From the NCBI GenBank assembly GCA_001798165.1, contig MGRL01000098.1:1-35085 (forward strand): a stretch of DNA of 35,085 nt, in the 5' to 3' direction. The DNA is from Deltaproteobacteria bacterium RIFCSPHIGHO2_02_FULL_43_33. GTDB lineage: Bacteria; Desulfobacterota; GWC2-55-46; UBA9637. Positions 26,999 to 34,839 of the stretch are shown in pieces. Under the pieces are notes generated by a model, which worked only from the letters and a program-made list of their open reading frames with translations, had not been told where the DNA came from and ran no database searches. Positions within the stretch are counted from its first letter, which is position 1; each line of letters opens with the position of its first letter. The position numbers and the translations under genes are program-made.

Positions 26999-28070
26999 TC
27001 CGCTCTCAATTCATTCCCTGTCATTCACAATCTTTTTTGCCTATCTCCTTGATTTAATCCTCGGCGACCCCAAATGGCTTCCGCATCCTGTAAGATGGAT
27101 TGGCAGCTATATTGCATTTCTTGAAGGTAAGATAAGGCGATTTGCAACCCCCCCAGCCCCCCCTTTAGTAAAGGGGGGGGAAGGGGAGGGTTGGAGTGAA
27201 AAGGTTGGAGGGGTTTTTCTTTTTCTCATTGTTGTTGGAACAGTATTTGGTTTGGTGTGGTTTTTATTATATTTCTCATTTCTAATTTCTCATTTCTTAT
27301 TTCTTATTTTTTCTATCTTCCTCGCCTATACCACCCTTTCCATAAAATCCCTGCATCAGGAGGCATATGGAGTTGTAGGGGAGATTGAAAAGGTTTCCCC
27401 CCCTCCCTTGCCCTCCCCCCTTGCGGGGGAGGGTTGGGTGGGGGGACATCTTGATAGAGCCAGGGAAAGGCTTTCCAATATTGTCGGCCGTGATACGCAA
27501 AATCTATCAGAAGAAGAAATCTATCGCGCTGTTGTTGAAACCATCGCCGAAAATACATCCGACGGCATTATTGCCCCTTTTTTTTATCTGGCAATAGGCG
27601 GACCTGCGCTGGCTTTGACGTATAAGGCGGTCAATACCCTTGATTCAATGGTCGGCTATAAAAACGAGAAATACAAAAACTTCGGCTGGTTTTCTGCAAG
27701 AATGGATGATATTGCCAATTTCATCCCTGCAAGGATTACAGCGATACTCATGGTTGCTGCCTCTTTCATCTTGAGGCTTGATTGGAAAAATTCTTTAAGA
27801 ATAATTTTGAGGGATTCAGGGAATCACCCAAGCCCCAATGCAGGTTATCCTGAGGCAGCAGCGGCAGGGGCATTGGGTTTGCAATTGGGCGGCACAAATT
27901 ATTATTTCGGAGAGCCTCATCACAGGCCGTTCATCGGGGACAAGAATAATGAGTTTACGATTAAATCGGTAAAAGATACGGTAAAGATTATGCATCTGAC
28001 GGCATTTCTTGGCGTTGTTTTATTTTCAGGTTTTTGGTTACTCATTGGTTTATTATTTGATAATTGCTAA
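26985..28070 (+). CDS. cbiB: Adenosylcobinamide-phosphate synthase, with two repeat-derived inserts
   Basis: LLDLILGDPKWLPHPVRWIGSYIAFLE, RERLSNIVGRDTQNLSEEEIYRAVVETIAENTSDGIIAPFFYLAIGGPALALTYKAVNTLDSMVGY (CobD/CbiB). Confidence 0.93.
   Translation: MLSVSPLSIHSLSFTIFFAYLLDLILGDPKWLPHPVRWIGSYIAFLEGKIRRFATPPAPPLVKGGEGEGWSEKVGGVFLFLIVVGTVFGLVWFLLYFSFLISHFLFLIFSIFLAYTTLSIKSLHQEAYGVVGEIEKVSPPPLPSPLAGEGWVGGHLDRARERLSNIVGRDTQNLSEEEIYRAVVETIAENTSDGIIAPFFYLAIGGPALALTYKAVNTLDSMVGYKNEKYKNFGWFSARMDDIANFIPARITAILMVAASFILRLDWKNSLRIILRDSGNHPSPNAGYPEAAAAGALGLQLGGTNYYFGEPHHRPFIGDKNNEFTIKSVKDTVKIMHLTAFLGVVLFSGFWLLIGLLFDNC
27146..27196 (+). repeat. In-frame repeat insert 1 in cbiB/cobD
   Basis: ACCCCCCCAGCCCCCCCTTTAGTAAAGGGGGGGGAAGGGGAGGGTTGG; encodes TPPAPPLVKGGEGEGW. 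Confidence 0.82.
27394..27448 (+). repeat. In-frame repeat insert 2 in cbiB/cobD
   Basis: TCCCCCCCTCCCTTGCCCTCCCCCCTTGCGGGGGAGGGTTGGGTGGGGGGA; encodes SPPPLPSPLAGEGWVGG. Confidence 0.82.
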
Positions 28071-28108
28071 ATCCTATATTCCTATATATAATCGGCCCAG
28101 TTAGTTAA

Positions 28109-28249
28109 CAGTTTGTTGAAAAACTCAACAAACTCCGATTACACGGATAAAAGATTAGATTTCACAGATTAAAACCCATTGAAATATCTGTGTAATCGTT
28201 TTCCCTAATCTGTGTAATCAAGGCTGTTGATGCCTTTTTCAACAGCCTG
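28109..28249. mobile_element. 141-bp MITE-like foldback element, copy 2, flanked by TTAA
   Basis: TTAA-CAGTTTGTTGAAAAA ... TTTTTCAACAGCCTG-TTAA; about 123/141 nt identical to 18835-18975. Confidence 0.87.
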
Positions 28250-28273
28250 TTAATACCGAGATTGCCTTTATTT

Positions 28274-28516
28274 ATTGTAAATTCACGCTCAAAAACTGGT
28301 GAGATGCAAGGCGCTGAGGAGCGAGCAGCGGGAGCATACTGGGGACAGATTTCAAATCTGTCCCCAAGTGAGCAGCGCAGCGGTTGTGAGGCGAAGCCGA
28401 AACAATTCTTGAAGTCAACGCAAGGGGAATACTACTCATAATCCAAATTGAGATTCCTCGCTTCGCTCGGAACAGGCTTCGGCAACACAGCAGATGGCCA
28501 TTTTTCAGCGTGAATT
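28274..28516. repeat. Foldback element with TTCACGCT(C/G)AAAAA termini and a nested palindrome
   Basis: TTCACGCTCAAAAACTGGTGAGATGCAAGGCG ... TTTTTCAGCGTGAA; contains GGGGACAGATTTCAAATCTGTCCCC at 28341-28365. Confidence 0.75.
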
Positions 28517-28530
28517 GGTAAGGAGGCTGT

Positions 28531-30747
28531 GTGCTGGACAATTTTTTTAGACCCAAATCCGTTGCAGTCATAGGAGCATCAAGGGAAGAGGGAAAGACAG
28601 GGCACAGCATCCTCGCAAACCTTATCAATGATAAACTTGTCCTCGCAGGCCTGCCCTCGAATGGTTCTATCGGGGGCAGTAAGCGGGGATTCCCCGGCAA
28701 AATATTTCCGGTAAACCCCAAATCTTCTGAAATTCTCGGACTCAAGACATTTCCATCGGTTTTAGATGCAGACTCCGACATAGACCTTGCAATAATCGTA
28801 ATCCCGCCAAAATTTATACCGGCGGCGCTTGATGATTGCGCCAAAAAAGGCGTAAGGTCTGCCATTATCATATCTGCCGGTTTTAAGGAAACAGGCGCAG
28901 AAGGCGCAAGGCTTGAAAAGGAAATTGTATCAAAGGCAAAAGCTCTTGGCATAAGACTTCTCGGCCCGAACTGTCTTGGGCTTATAGACACCAATTCAAA
29001 CCTAAATGCCTCTTTTGCAAAGGGTATGCCGCCAAAAGGCAGGATTGCGTTCTTCTCGCAATCAGGCGCGCTTTGCACTGCAATACTTGACTGGGCAATT
29101 GGCACAAATGTTGGATTTTCAAAATTTATTAGTCTAGGCAACAAGGCTGATTTATCTGAAATTGATTTGCTTGAGTATCTGGCAAATGATGATGAAACTT
29201 CCGTTATCCTCGGCTATCTTGAGGGCATTGAAAACGGAAAGGCATTTATGGACATTGCAAAAAAGGCTGTCCAGAAAAAGCCTGTTATACTTATAAAGGC
29301 CGGCGGCACTCAAGCAGGCGCAAGGGCAGCATCCTCGCATACAGGCACGCTTGCAGGCTCTGACAAGGCATTTAATGCCGCATTTTTCCAAACAGGCATT
29401 ATAAGGGCAATGTCCATAGAGGAACTTTTTGACTATGCAATCCTCTTTGCAGAGCAGCCTTTGCCGCAAGGCAGCAGGCTTGCCATCATAACAAACGCAG
29501 GCGGGCCAGGGATTATTGCCGCTGATGCAGTAGAGAATACAAAAGGGATTGAGATGGCGCAATTTTCAAGCGATACGCTTGACAGCTTAAGGCAGAAACT
29601 CCCTCCAACAGCAGGTCTATTCAATCCTGTGGATGTGATAGGCGATGCAAAATCCGACAGATACAAAGATGCTCTAAATATTGTATTAAATGACAACAAT
29701 GTTGACGCAGGGCTTGTTTTGCTCACGCCTCAGGCAATGACAGATGTGGATAATATTGCGAGGGCTGTTGTAGGAGTAATCGCCCCCTTTATCCCCCTTT
29801 TATGGGGACAGATTTCAAATCTGTCCCCACAGGGGGACAGGGGGAGGATTGCCTCTACAAATTCCCAAAAGACCATTATGACATCATTCATGGGAGAGGT
29901 CTCTGTAAGGAATGCAGTAAACATATTGCAGGAAAACGGAGTCCCGAATTATCCATATCCTGAAAGGGCTGTCCGGTCATTTGCAAGGATGGCGCAGTAT
30001 GTGGAAACACTTAAATTGCCTGATGATAAACCAGTTTCATTCAATGTAGACAAAGCCCGTGCAGAAGACATATTAAAAAAAGCAGTTGATAACGGCAAGG
30101 CAATTATTTTAGATGAGGCAAAATCAATCATAGAGGCTTATGGTTTTAAAACGCCTGATGCGGTTCTTGCAGAGACATCAAATGAGGCAGTAAAGGCAGC
30201 AGAAAAGCTGGGCTATCCGGTTGTTATGAAGATTGCCTCCCCCGACATTATCCATAAGACAGAGGTGGGCGGCGTGCGGGTTGGCCTGAAGGATAAAAGA
30301 GAGGTAAAAAAAGCCTTTCTTGAAATGACATCCAAGGCAAAAAGACATATACCGAATGCAATAATTCTTGGCGTCAACATTCAGAAAATGGTAAAAGGCA
30401 AAGAGGTAATCCTCGGCATGAGCCATGACAGGAGCTTCGGCCCTCTCATAATGTTCGGGCTTGGAGGCATATATGTAGAGGTGATGAAGGATGTTGCCTT
30501 TCGGGTGGCGCCGTTTTTGCGGCGGGATGTTGAGTCCATGCTTGAAGAAGTTAAGGGCTTTCCAATCCTAAAAGGCGTGCGCGGCGAGAAAAAATCTGAT
30601 ATAAATGCCCTGATAAATGCAATCTTAAGATTGTCGCAATTAGTTACGGATTTCCCTGAGATTATAGAGATGGACATAAATCCATTGATGGTTTTGCCTG
30701 AAGGGGAAGGGGTTGTGGCGGTGGATGTGAGGATGGGGATAGGTTAA
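28531..30747 (+). CDS. Acetate/acyl-CoA ligase (NDP-forming), fused alpha and ATP-grasp beta parts
   Basis: FFRPKSVAVIGASREEGKTGHSILANL, ISAGFKETGAEG, LLGPNCLGLID, SSHTGTLAGSDKAFNAAFFQTGIIR; C-terminal ATP-grasp AEKLGYPVVMKIASPDIIHKTEVGGVRVGL. Confidence 0.95.
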   Translation: MLDNFFRPKSVAVIGASREEGKTGHSILANLINDKLVLAGLPSNGSIGGSKRGFPGKIFPVNPKSSEILGLKTFPSVLDADSDIDLAIIVIPPKFIPAALDDCAKKGVRSAIIISAGFKETGAEGARLEKEIVSKAKALGIRLLGPNCLGLIDTNSNLNASFAKGMPPKGRIAFFSQSGALCTAILDWAIGTNVGFSKFISLGNKADLSEIDLLEYLANDDETSVILGYLEGIENGKAFMDIAKKAVQKKPVILIKAGGTQAGARAASSHTGTLAGSDKAFNAAFFQTGIIRAMSIEELFDYAILFAEQPLPQGSRLAIITNAGGPGIIAADAVENTKGIEMAQFSSDTLDSLRQKLPPTAGLFNPVDVIGDAKSDRYKDALNIVLNDNNVDAGLVLLTPQAMTDVDNIARAVVGVIAPFIPLLWGQISNLSPQGDRGRIASTNSQKTIMTSFMGEVSVRNAVNILQENGVPNYPYPERAVRSFARMAQYVETLKLPDDKPVSFNVDKARAEDILKKAVDNGKAIILDEAKSIIEAYGFKTPDAVLAETSNEAVKAAEKLGYPVVMKIASPDIIHKTEVGGVRVGLKDKREVKKAFLEMTSKAKRHIPNAIILGVNIQKMVKGKEVILGMSHDRSFGPLIMFGLGGIYVEVMKDVAFRVAPFLRRDVESMLEEVKGFPILKGVRGEKKSDINALINAILRLSQLVTDFPEIIEMDINPLMVLPEGEGVVAVDVRMGIG
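29780..29860 (+). repeat. In-frame palindromic insert in the acyl-CoA ligase gene
   Basis: CCCCCTTTATCCCCCTTTTAT-GGGGACAGATTTCAAATCTGTCCCC-ACAGGGGGACAGGGGG; 25-bp palindrome (29804-29828) identical to 28341-28365. Confidence 0.85.
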
Positions 30748-30787
30748 CGCTGAAAAATGAGAGATGCAATGAACTTAAGGTGATGAT

Positions 30788-31786
30788 ATGACGGAAATAA
30801 AACATAAAATAAGCAAAGGCGAAGTAATAATTTACGAGGCTAAAGATGGGCCAAGAATAGATGTGCGGCTGGAACAAGAAACAGTTTGGCTTGATGCTCA
30901 TCAAATAGCTTTACTTTTTGATGTAAACCGCCCTGCAATAGTCAAGCATATTCAAAATATTTACAAAATTAAAGAACTTAACTCCAAACCAACCTGTTCC
31001 ATTTTAGAACAGGTTGCCGCTGATGGTAAAACAAGAAAAATGAACCTTTACAACTTGGATATGATTATATCTATTAGCTACAGAGTTAATTCTCAAAGAG
31101 CAACTCAATTCCGCATCTGGGCTACGAAGACACTCAAAAACCATTTGGTCAGAGGCTATACAATAAACGAAAAACGATTGTTGAAAGCACAGGGTAATTT
31201 GAAACAACTTCAAGATTCCATCTCCTTTTTAGAAGAAAAAGCAAAACATGAACTTCTTAAAGGGCAGGCGCAGGAGATTTTAAGTTTACTTTCTTCATAT
31301 TCAAAATCACTTTCAATTCTGGAGCAGTATGATAAGGGGAAATTAACTAAAAAACAAAAAGGCAGAGCCAAATTTGTTTTAGAGATAGATGATTGCGAGA
31401 GGATTATGGTAAATCTCAAGCAAGAGCTCATAGCCAAAAAAGAAGCCGGCGAACTTTTTGGAAAAGAGAACTCCGGCAGGTTTGAGGGGATTATCAAGGG
31501 GCTGTATCAGACCTTTGGAGGAAAAGAGGTTTATAAGAGTATAGAAGAAAAGGCAGCGCATCTTTTATATCTTATTATCAAAGACCATCCGTTTTTAGAC
31601 GGCAATAAACGAATTGCCTCCATATTGTTTGTTTACTTTCTTGAGCGGAATAATTATTCACATAAGAAAAACTGGGAACGAAAGATAAATGACAATGCTT
31701 TGACGGCATTGGCGCTTTTGATTGCCATAAGCGACCCAAAAGAAAAAGAGACCATGATAAATATAATTACTAATTTGATCGGCTGA
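30788..31786 (+). CDS. RhuM-like protein fused to a Fic/Doc domain
   Basis: VRLEQETVWLDAHQIALLFDVNRPAIVKHIQNIYK...YNLDMIISISYRVNSQRATQFRIWATKTLKNHLVRGYTINEKRL (RhuM) and HPFLDGNKRIASILFVYFLERN (Fic/Doc). Confidence 0.9.
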   Translation: MTEIKHKISKGEVIIYEAKDGPRIDVRLEQETVWLDAHQIALLFDVNRPAIVKHIQNIYKIKELNSKPTCSILEQVAADGKTRKMNLYNLDMIISISYRVNSQRATQFRIWATKTLKNHLVRGYTINEKRLLKAQGNLKQLQDSISFLEEKAKHELLKGQAQEILSLLSSYSKSLSILEQYDKGKLTKKQKGRAKFVLEIDDCERIMVNLKQELIAKKEAGELFGKENSGRFEGIIKGLYQTFGGKEVYKSIEEKAAHLLYLIIKDHPFLDGNKRIASILFVYFLERNNYSHKKNWERKINDNALTALALLIAISDPKEKETMINIITNLIG

Positions 31787-31994
31787 GGTTTTTGATAGTA
31801 ATAGACAGAAACACTTTATTGCTCCCCAATTGATAGTATATACAAAAAACAGTTTGTTTCTACAAGAAGAATTTATATGCAAAACCAAGATAAAATCCCT
31901 GTTGAATTGAGGTCGTTATGGGTAGGAGACAAAGAGCCTCCATTTAAACATGGAGACGAATTATAATATATTTGCATTAAAAAGGAGTGCATGT

Positions 31995-33029
31995 ATGATT
32001 TCTATATATATCGGTTCATCGTCTGAATTTTCCGGCAAGAGTATGATCGTTATCGGCTTGGGGTTGAAGATGAAGACAGAGGGGCTTAAGGTCGGATATA
32101 TAAAACCCTTTGCAAAGTCTCAGGACAGCGCTGCTCACTCCATAAAAGAGATTCTGGATTTAAAGGAGCCGATTGAAGATATATGCCCTGTGATATTGAC
32201 GCATGATTTATTTATGCAGGCGATAAAAGGCAAAGCAAAGATTATTGACAAGACAATATTATCTGCATTTAATAAAACTACAAAGGGAAAGGATGCGGCT
32301 TTAATCGGCGGGGCAGGGAATTTTACGGACGGCAGTATGCTTGGCATATCAGGTATTAAAATTGCAAAACTCTTTAAGGCAAAGGTGTTGATGGTTGAGA
32401 GGTATAAAGACAGCTCAACCATAGATGCTATCCTTTCTGCAAAGGATTATTTTGGAAAGAGTCTAAAGGGTGTTGTATTGAACTTTGTGCCGCATGAAGG
32501 CATTGATTATATGAAGAAGAATGTTGCGCAGTTTCTTAAAAATAAAGGCATTGATGTCTTCGGTATATTCCCTGAAGAGCCGCTTTTACATTCCATATCA
32601 GTTGAGGATGCGAGGGACGCATTAAATGGCGATATTATCTGCGCTAAAGAAAAGACAGGAGAGCTTATTGAGCATTTGAGCATCGGCGCAATGGATGTGG
32701 ACAACGCCATGAAATATTTTAGAAAGACGTCTAACAAGGCTGTCATCACCGGCGCGCATAGGACAGACATACAGCTTGCTGCGCTTGAAACTTCTACCAG
32801 ATGTCTGATATTAACCGGCGGGCAGATGCCGAATAATATTATTATAGGAAAGGCAGAGATGGCAGGCGTTCCAATAATGGTTGTCCGGGATGATACGCTT
32901 TCAACAATTGAAAAGATAGAGCGGGCGATTTCTATGCTTCACCTGAGTGGTAAAAATAAGATTGAAAAGGCAAGAGAGATGTTTGATGAGTATTTTGATT
33001 ATGTGATGTTTATGAAGAAGGTGAAGTGA
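31995..33029 (+). CDS. BioD-like P-loop plus DRTGG domain protein (phosphotransacetylase N-terminal-like)
   Basis: MISIYIGSSSEFSGKSMIVIGLGLKMKTEGLKVGYIKPF; ITGAHRTDIQLAALETSTRCLILTGGQMPNNIIIGKAEMAGVPIMVV. Confidence 0.82.
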   Translation: MISIYIGSSSEFSGKSMIVIGLGLKMKTEGLKVGYIKPFAKSQDSAAHSIKEILDLKEPIEDICPVILTHDLFMQAIKGKAKIIDKTILSAFNKTTKGKDAALIGGAGNFTDGSMLGISGIKIAKLFKAKVLMVERYKDSSTIDAILSAKDYFGKSLKGVVLNFVPHEGIDYMKKNVAQFLKNKGIDVFGIFPEEPLLHSISVEDARDALNGDIICAKEKTGELIEHLSIGAMDVDNAMKYFRKTSNKAVITGAHRTDIQLAALETSTRCLILTGGQMPNNIIIGKAEMAGVPIMVVRDDTLSTIEKIERAISMLHLSGKNKIEKAREMFDEYFDYVMFMKKVK

Positions 33030-33090
33030 TACCCCTCACCCTTACCCTCTTCCGCAAGGGGAGAGGGAACTTATAGCCAGCGACATAAAT

Positions 33091-33148
33091 TTGTAGTCTG
33101 CCGATTTATCGGCGGTTTTAAAATGCGCACATAAATGGGCAAACTACA
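33091..33148. repeat. TTGTAGT...ACTACA two-hairpin element, copy 3
   Basis: TTGTAGTCTGCCGATTTATCGGCGGTTTTAAAATGCGCACATAAATGGGCAAACTACA. Confidence 0.75.
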
Positions 33149-33228
33149 TCTACTTATTTTTGTCGTCACTATAATTTTCCCCTCCCTTGACGGGAGGGGA
33201 AAAAGGGGAGGGTGAATAGAGGTAAAAT

Positions 33229-34593
33229 GTGAAAAACAAAGATATATCCTTTTTTTTTAACCCCAAATCCATCGCCATTGTAGGCGCATCGTCTGTTGCA
33301 GGCAAGCTTTCCCATGCAATTATGAACAGCCTCAAAGATATAGGCTTTCAGGGAGATATATATCCTGTAAATCCGAAATATAAAACCATTGATAGCATGG
33401 AATGCCATCAATCCGTAAGCGATATAAAAGAAGATGTGGATTTGGCAATCCTCTGCATACCTGCATCCCAAGTTTTAGGCGCAATGGAAGATGTTGCAAG
33501 AAAAAAGGCAAAGGGCGCAATTATCGTAAGCGCCGGATTTAAAGAAACAGGGCAGGAAGGCGCGGAGTTGGAGGTGAGGCTGAAAAAGATTACAGGGGAA
33601 ACAGGCATCAGGATTATGGGGCCGAATTGTCTCGGGGTTTTTGACAATATTTTCAAGATTGACACTTTTTTTGTTTTAAGGGAAAGAGTAAGGAGACCGC
33701 AGGTTGGCGGATTATCTATCCTATCGCAAAGCGGCTCATTTGCAGGCACTATCATGGATGAACTTTCAGCAGAAGGGCTCGGCGTTGCAAAGATAGTTAA
33801 CTACGGCAATAGGGTGGATGTGGGAGAAACGGATTGCCTGGAATATCTCGCAGAAGATAAATCAACAAAGGTTGTCGGCATTTATATGGAGTCAGTGGAT
33901 GACGGCAAAAGATTTATAGAGGCTGCCAAGAGCTGCGCGCAGAAAAAGCCTGTTTTTGCCATTAAGGTAGGCAGGCATGAAGCAGGAATGTCTGCTGCCA
34001 AATCGCATACAGGCGCGATAGCAGGGAAGTATGAGATTTACAGCGCAGCGTTCAAAAAGGCAGGGATAATAGAGGTAAAGGGCTACAGCGAATTCCTTGA
34101 TGCATGCAAGGTTTTGAGTAAACAATATCCTGCTGACGGGAAGCGGGTGTTGGTTGTAACCGACGGCGGCGGCATGGGCGCAAGCATTGCGGATGCGTGC
34201 AATGATTTTGGGCTTCAGGTTGCAGAGCCGTCTCAAGAGATTAAAAACACCCTTGCATCAAAACTTCCGCCATTCTGCGCAGTGGGCAATCCCATAGACC
34301 TTACCGGTAGTGTTACGGATGATGACTATGTTATGGCAGTGAAAGAGGCGATGGCTGAGTATGATGCGGCGATAGTAATGGTATTATGGGGGCCGCCGAC
34401 TCTGACGGATAAACTTATAGGAATGCTGGCGGGTGCTGCCGCAGAATTGAAAAAACCTGTGATAATATGCAGCCCGGGCGGGGAATACAGCCGGAAGAGG
34501 AATAGAATGTTTGAGGAAGCAGGATTGCCTGTATTTTCAAGCCCGGAGGAGGCAGCAAGGGCAGCGGCAGTGTTAGCAAAGAGTTCACGCTGA
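33229..34593 (+). CDS. Acyl-CoA synthetase (NDP-forming), alpha-type, no ATP-grasp domain
   Basis: GTG start; FFNPKSIAIVGASSVAGKLSHAIMNSL, IMGPNCLGVFD, KSHTGAIAGKYEIYSAAFKKAGIIEVKG; ends before any beta-type domain. Confidence 0.92.
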   Translation: MKNKDISFFFNPKSIAIVGASSVAGKLSHAIMNSLKDIGFQGDIYPVNPKYKTIDSMECHQSVSDIKEDVDLAILCIPASQVLGAMEDVARKKAKGAIIVSAGFKETGQEGAELEVRLKKITGETGIRIMGPNCLGVFDNIFKIDTFFVLRERVRRPQVGGLSILSQSGSFAGTIMDELSAEGLGVAKIVNYGNRVDVGETDCLEYLAEDKSTKVVGIYMESVDDGKRFIEAAKSCAQKKPVFAIKVGRHEAGMSAAKSHTGAIAGKYEIYSAAFKKAGIIEVKGYSEFLDACKVLSKQYPADGKRVLVVTDGGGMGASIADACNDFGLQVAEPSQEIKNTLASKLPPFCAVGNPIDLTGSVTDDDYVMAVKEAMAEYDAAIVMVLWGPPTLTDKLIGMLAGAAAELKKPVIICSPGGEYSRKRNRMFEEAGLPVFSSPEEAARAAAVLAKSSR

Positions 34594-34632
34594 AAAATAC
34601 CTAACCTGGACAAGCCGGAACCAAAAAATGTC

Positions 34633-34727
34633 ATGCCCGAATGTTTCTATCGGGCATCCAGTATTTTTGCAATATAGGCAACAAGATAAAGACTCTGGAT
34701 TCCCGCTTAAAGATTGCGGGAATGGTA
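34633..34727. repeat. Composite hairpin repeat downstream of the alpha-type ligase
   Basis: ATGCCCGAATGTTTCTATCGGGCAT and ATTCCCGC TTAAAGATT GCGGGAAT. Confidence 0.7.
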
Positions 34728-34746
34728 TGAGTTTTTGGTTCAGATT

Positions 34747-34776
34747 TTGAGACATTTAATGTGTATACTCTATTAT
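34747..34776 (+). promoter_or_regulatory. Possible sigma70-type promoter of acs
   Basis: TTGAGA, 18 bp spacer, TATTAT. Confidence 0.35.
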
Positions 34777-34839
34777 TAGGGACTATTTTACTGTTCATAA
34801 ATTCCAATTCATAATTCTTAATTAAAAATAGGGGGTTTT

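Noticed and set aside
28272-29144. 290-aa minus-strand ORF
   Set aside because: Antisense to the acyl-CoA ligase and extends into a repeat element; no recognisable motif.
33229-34593. Alpha-type acyl-CoA ligase as a truncated pseudogene of the fused form
   Set aside because: Stand-alone alpha subunits are a known form and the ORF is intact to a normal domain boundary.
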